Shown piece after piece: positions 6,714-8,635 of a stretch of DNA of 8,635 nt (position 1 is the first letter of the stretch; each line of letters begins with the position of its first letter). The notes below the pieces were generated by a model that worked only from the letters and a program-made list of their open reading frames with translations, searched no databases and was not told the DNA's origin. Made by a program: the position numbers and the translations under genes. This stretch comes from Phycisphaeraceae bacterium (GTDB lineage Bacteria; Planctomycetota; Phycisphaerae; Phycisphaerales; Phycisphaeraceae): positions 1-8,635 of the forward strand of contig JADZCW010000202.1 in NCBI GenBank assembly GCA_020851395.1. Reading direction: 5' to 3'.

Positions 6714-6727
6714 GCACCGGCGAGGAC
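6703..6727. repeat. 7-bp inverted repeat in the trpC upstream region
   Basis: GTCCTCG (6703-6709) and CGAGGAC (6721-6727) form a perfect inverted repeat with an 11-bp centre. It overlaps the candidate -35 element of trpC and lies about 37-61 bp before its start codon. It could be an operator or a hairpin, or a chance match in GC-rich DNA. The rest of the 185-bp divergent gap (6667-6851) shows no clear plus-strand promoter. Confidence 0.4.
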
Positions 6728-6851
6728 GAGCCCTCAAAGTGTAGCACCTCGCGGGTTGGGATCGGGGGGGAACGCATCTTCTTGCGATCCGGACGGCAGG
6801 AAGAGCCAAAACATCCGAGGATGGCCCGGCTTTTGCCCGAGAGCAGGCACT

Positions 6852-7472
6852 TTGGCAATCATCGGCTTACTTTCGGACTCGCATGGACAATTCAAGGTCA
6901 CCCAGACGGCGGTGAACCTGCTGCTGTCGCGTGGGGCGGAGATCCTGATCCACCTGGGGGACGTGTGCAGCGAGCGGGTGATCGACACGCTGGCGCCGGT
7001 GGGGGTCGAGTCGCCGGCGGGGGATGGGCATGACTCGAACTTCGCGGCGGTGGGGTTGGGGGCGGGTGTTTGCGGGCGGGTGAGGGAAGCTGCTTCCGGG
7101 GCCGTGGGCGGGGTTGGGGGTGGGTCGCGGGAGGCATACCTGGTCTTTGGGAACGCGGACGATGACTCGCTGACGCTGGGGAGGTACGCCCAGCACCTGG
7201 GGATTCACGTGCACCCGCTGGCGGGGCGGCTGGAGCTGGGACGGCGATCGCTGGTGTTCACACACGGGCACGACAGCACGGCGATCCGGCAGGCGCTCAG
7301 ACAGGGGGTGAGTTATCTGTGCCACGGGCACTCGCATCGGCCGCTGGACGAGCAGCGCGGGCCGACACGGGTGATCAACCCCGGGGCGCTGTATCGGGCG
7401 AGCGTGCTGACGGTTGCGATCCTGGACACGGAGCAGGACCGGGTGGTTTTCCACGAGCTGCCCCGGGGCTAG
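6852..7472 (+). CDS. YfcE/MJ0936-like metallophosphoesterase with an in-frame insertion
   Basis: A calcineurin-like phosphodiesterase of the small YfcE/MJ0936 type, using two metal ions to hydrolyse phosphodiesters; cytoplasmic. With the TTG at 6852 as start it has 206 residues and begins MAIIGLLSDSHG, the usual N-terminus of the family. Metal ligands are D9 and H11 (SDSHG), D37 (HLGD), N101 (FGNAD), H138 (THGHD), and H160 and H162 (GHSH). An in-frame ATG at 6756 would add 32 residues that do not look like the family, so TTG is preferred although its ribosome-binding site is weak. D37 and N101 are 64 residues apart, against roughly two dozen in standard members. Residues about 52-93, Gly/Ala/Val-rich, are an apparent insertion. 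All ligands survive, so the protein may still be active. The physiological substrate is unknown. Confidence 0.88.
   Translation: MAIIGLLSDSHGQFKVTQTAVNLLLSRGAEILIHLGDVCSERVIDTLAPVGVESPAGDGHDSNFAAVGLGAGVCGRVREAASGAVGGVGGGSREAYLVFGNADDDSLTLGRYAQHLGIHVHPLAGRLELGRRSLVFTHGHDSTAIRQALRQGVSYLCHGHSHRPLDEQRGPTRVINPGALYRASVLTVAILDTEQDRVVFHELPRG
7005..7130. repeat. G-rich repeat-bearing insertion inside the phosphoesterase gene
   Basis: This segment has no counterpart in normal-size family members and keeps the reading frame. It contains GGGGTTGGGGG twice (7052-7062 and 7110-7120) and, between the copies, the hairpin GGAAGC-T-GCTTCC (7085-7097). Dense G runs give it G-quadruplex potential. The limits are estimated from where family-like sequence stops (ERVIDTLAPVGV) and resumes (EAYLVFGN). 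It resembles small palindromic repeat elements that invade coding sequence in other bacteria, but I cannot identify a named family. Confidence 0.5.
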
Positions 7473-7474
7473 GA

Positions 7475-7506
7475 TTGACCGTATTCGGATGGATTTCGTG
7501 TATAGT
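7475..7506 (+). promoter_or_regulatory. Candidate promoter of the acetyltransferase gene
   Basis: TTGACC (7475-7480) and TATAGT (7501-7506) each match a sigma-70 hexamer with one mismatch. They begin 2 bp after the phosphoesterase stop codon. The 20-bp spacer is longer than the usual 16-18. If TATAGT is the -10 element, transcription would begin about 7512-7515, leaving a leader of only 7-10 nt before the ATG at 7522. Confidence 0.45.
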
Positions 7507-7521
7507 GTCGGCCGATCCGAC

Positions 7522-8097
7522 ATGGCCAACGTACCCCCGACGCCCGAACAGAGCCCGCACGACGAGCATGAGGCCCAGCTCGAAGGACTGGTGGTCCGCC
7601 GATTCGAGGGCCGGGACCACGCGGAGGTGGCGCGGCTGTACGCCCAGGGGATGCTGGCGGGGCAGATCGCGCCCAACGATACGGCGGCGGACATCGAGGA
7701 CATCGAGGCGGCGTACTTCGGGGATCCGGCGAGCTACTTCTGGGTGGCGGAGCTGGGGGGGAAGATCGTTGGCATGATCGGGGTGGCGAACGAGGACCAG
7801 CACGTGGCGGAGATCCGGCGGCTGCGGGTGGACCCGGGGTGGCAGAAGAGCAACCTGGCATGGCGGCTGATCGAGACGGCGATCACACACTGCAGGAAGC
7901 ACGATTATCTCAAGGTGGTGCTGGACACGCGGTTTGAGAGGCACGCGGCGCTGAATGTTTTTGAGCGGTTTGGGTTCCAGCACACGCGGACGCGGAATAC
8001 GCCGGACAAGGAACTGCTGGAGTTCTATCTGGACCTTTACCGGCCGTCCGAGCCTCGGGCTCGGAACGGCGACGGGAACGGGACGAAGAAGGACTAA
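7522..8097 (+). CDS. GNAT-family N-acetyltransferase
   Basis: A 191-residue protein with the Gcn5-related fold, which transfers an acyl group from acyl-CoA to an amine on a small molecule or protein. The predicted strand FWVAELGGKIVGMIGV (73-88), then EIRRLRVDP and the helix after it (97-124), and the C-terminal ALNVFERFGFQ (143-153) are typical. The acyl-CoA pyrophosphate loop, normally Q/R-x-x-G-x-G/A, reads QKSNLA (108-113), so Asn replaces the first Gly. The ATG at 7522 is chosen because upstream in-frame starts (7414 and 7489) lie in the previous gene or before the candidate -10 element. There is no ribosome-binding site before 7522. The C-terminal tail is charged and low in complexity. 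The DUF309 gene begins 2 bp after its stop, so the two are surely co-transcribed. The substrate is unknown. Confidence 0.85.
   Translation: MANVPPTPEQSPHDEHEAQLEGLVVRRFEGRDHAEVARLYAQGMLAGQIAPNDTAADIEDIEAAYFGDPASYFWVAELGGKIVGMIGVANEDQHVAEIRRLRVDPGWQKSNLAWRLIETAITHCRKHDYLKVVLDTRFERHAALNVFERFGFQHTRTRNTPDKELLEFYLDLYRPSEPRARNGDGNGTKKD
8085..8093 (+). promoter_or_regulatory. Ribosome binding site of the DUF309 gene
   Basis: GAAGAAGGA ends 6 nt before the GTG at 8100 and lies in the last codons of the acetyltransferase gene. It supports the GTG start and translational linkage of the two genes. Confidence 0.65.
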
Positions 8098-8099
8098 TC

Positions 8100-8555
8100 G
8101 TGGGGGAGACGGAGGCGGGGCTGCCGATCGATCCGGGAGAGGCTGAGCCGTTCTGGCTTGGGCTGAGGTTGTTCAATGAGGGGGAGTGGTTCGAGGCGCA
8201 TGAGGCGTGGGAAGAGGCGTGGAAGCTGGCGCCGGGGCCTCGAACCTCCCGTAAGTTGTTCTATCAGACGTTGATCCAGACGGCGGTGACGCTCGAGCAC
8301 GTGCGGCGGGGGAACCCGCGCGGGGTGCGGAGCGTTTATGCGTCGGTGCGTGCGAAGTTTGAGCGGCTGCCGGGGCGGTACATGGGGGTGGACCTGGGAC
8401 GGCTGCATGAGGATTTGCGGGGGGCGATCGGGGAGATTCTGGGGCTGCCTGCGGAGTGGTTTGAGCGCGGGAAGGGACATGGGTTGGAGCTGCCGTTTGA
8501 TGAGGGGAGGCGGCCGCGGATCGAGGTGGAGGGGGATCCGTTTGCGGGGGTCTGA
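8100..8555 (+). CDS. DUF309 domain protein
   Basis: A 151-residue soluble protein of the DUF309 family, a small helical family of unknown function. The signature is LFNEGEWFEAHEAWEEAW (24-41), with conserved Glu/His residues that could bind a metal or ligand, followed by the second helix LFYQTLIQTAVTLEH (53-67). In the family these helices form a compact bundle. The C-terminal 40 or so residues (WFERGKGHGLELPFDEGRRP) are proline- and charge-rich and outside the core. It starts with GTG behind a good ribosome-binding site, 2 bp after the GNAT stop, so its role may be linked to that enzyme, but the sequence does not say how. No export signal is seen. Confidence 0.85.
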   Translation: MGETEAGLPIDPGEAEPFWLGLRLFNEGEWFEAHEAWEEAWKLAPGPRTSRKLFYQTLIQTAVTLEHVRRGNPRGVRSVYASVRAKFERLPGRYMGVDLGRLHEDLRGAIGEILGLPAEWFERGKGHGLELPFDEGRRPRIEVEGDPFAGV

Positions 8556-8635
8556 GAGGGGATTCGTTTTTAACAGTCGGTGGGAAAGGGGTAATCGCTG
8601 GAGAGACGAGAGAGGGGCGAGCGGGCGAGGGAGAG
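8556..8635. other. Short 3' flank without a recognised gene
   Basis: These 80 bp follow the DUF309 gene. There is a TTTTT run at about 8570, but no stem before it that would make a convincing terminator. The last 35 bp are almost pure purine (GAGAGACGAGAGAGGGG and similar). No start of a further gene can be supported. Confidence 0.5.

Noticed and set aside
6037..6744. Plus-strand open frame opposite trpC
   Set aside because: It is Gly/Val/Asp/Glu-rich low-complexity translation antisense to a gene with a complete IGPS active site.
8556..8600. Rho-independent terminator after the DUF309 gene
   Set aside because: There is a T run near 8570, but I find no complementary GC-rich stem directly before it.

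Overview
The window comes from a GC-rich bacterium, most likely a planctomycete-type organism (class Phycisphaerae is my best guess). The evidence is a secreted sugar-dehydrogenase-like protein that carries a dockerin-like calcium repeat pair and a C-terminal PEP-CTERM sorting signal, with a sulfatase of the kind abundant in Planctomycetes close by. The strong G/C bias at third codon positions opens many long spurious frames on the other strand. No phylogenetic search could be run, so the taxonomic call is an inference.

Layout. (1) Positions 1-4424, plus strand: the 3' part of an RluA-family pseudouridine synthase gene; a polysaccharide-deacetylase (NodB/CE4) gene overlapping it by an ATGA junction; a secreted PQQ-dependent-sugar-dehydrogenase-like beta-propeller with dockerin-like and PEP-CTERM modules; and a DegT/DnrJ/EryC1/StrS-type PLP aminotransferase. 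(2) Positions 4419-6666, minus strand: indole-3-glycerol phosphate synthase (trpC) followed 31 bp later by a type I sulfatase gene, whose 3' end overlaps the aminotransferase gene tail-to-tail by 6 bp. (3) Positions 6852-8555, plus strand: a YfcE/MJ0936-like metallophosphoesterase divergent from trpC, a GNAT acetyltransferase, and a DUF309 protein starting 2 bp after the acetyltransferase stop codon.

The genes do not form one obvious pathway. TrpC serves tryptophan synthesis and RluA-like enzymes modify RNA. The deacetylase, dehydrogenase, aminotransferase and sulfatase could all act on sugars, but nothing in the sequence ties them to one substrate. I see no RNA genes, CRISPR array, phage genes or transposase.

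The most notable non-coding observations are an identical 16-bp sequence (TATGATGGGCTGGCAT) just upstream of two consecutive genes, which looks like a promoter -10 region, and an approximately 40-residue in-frame, G-rich, repeat-containing insertion inside the metallophosphoesterase. I found no convincing new multi-gene system.
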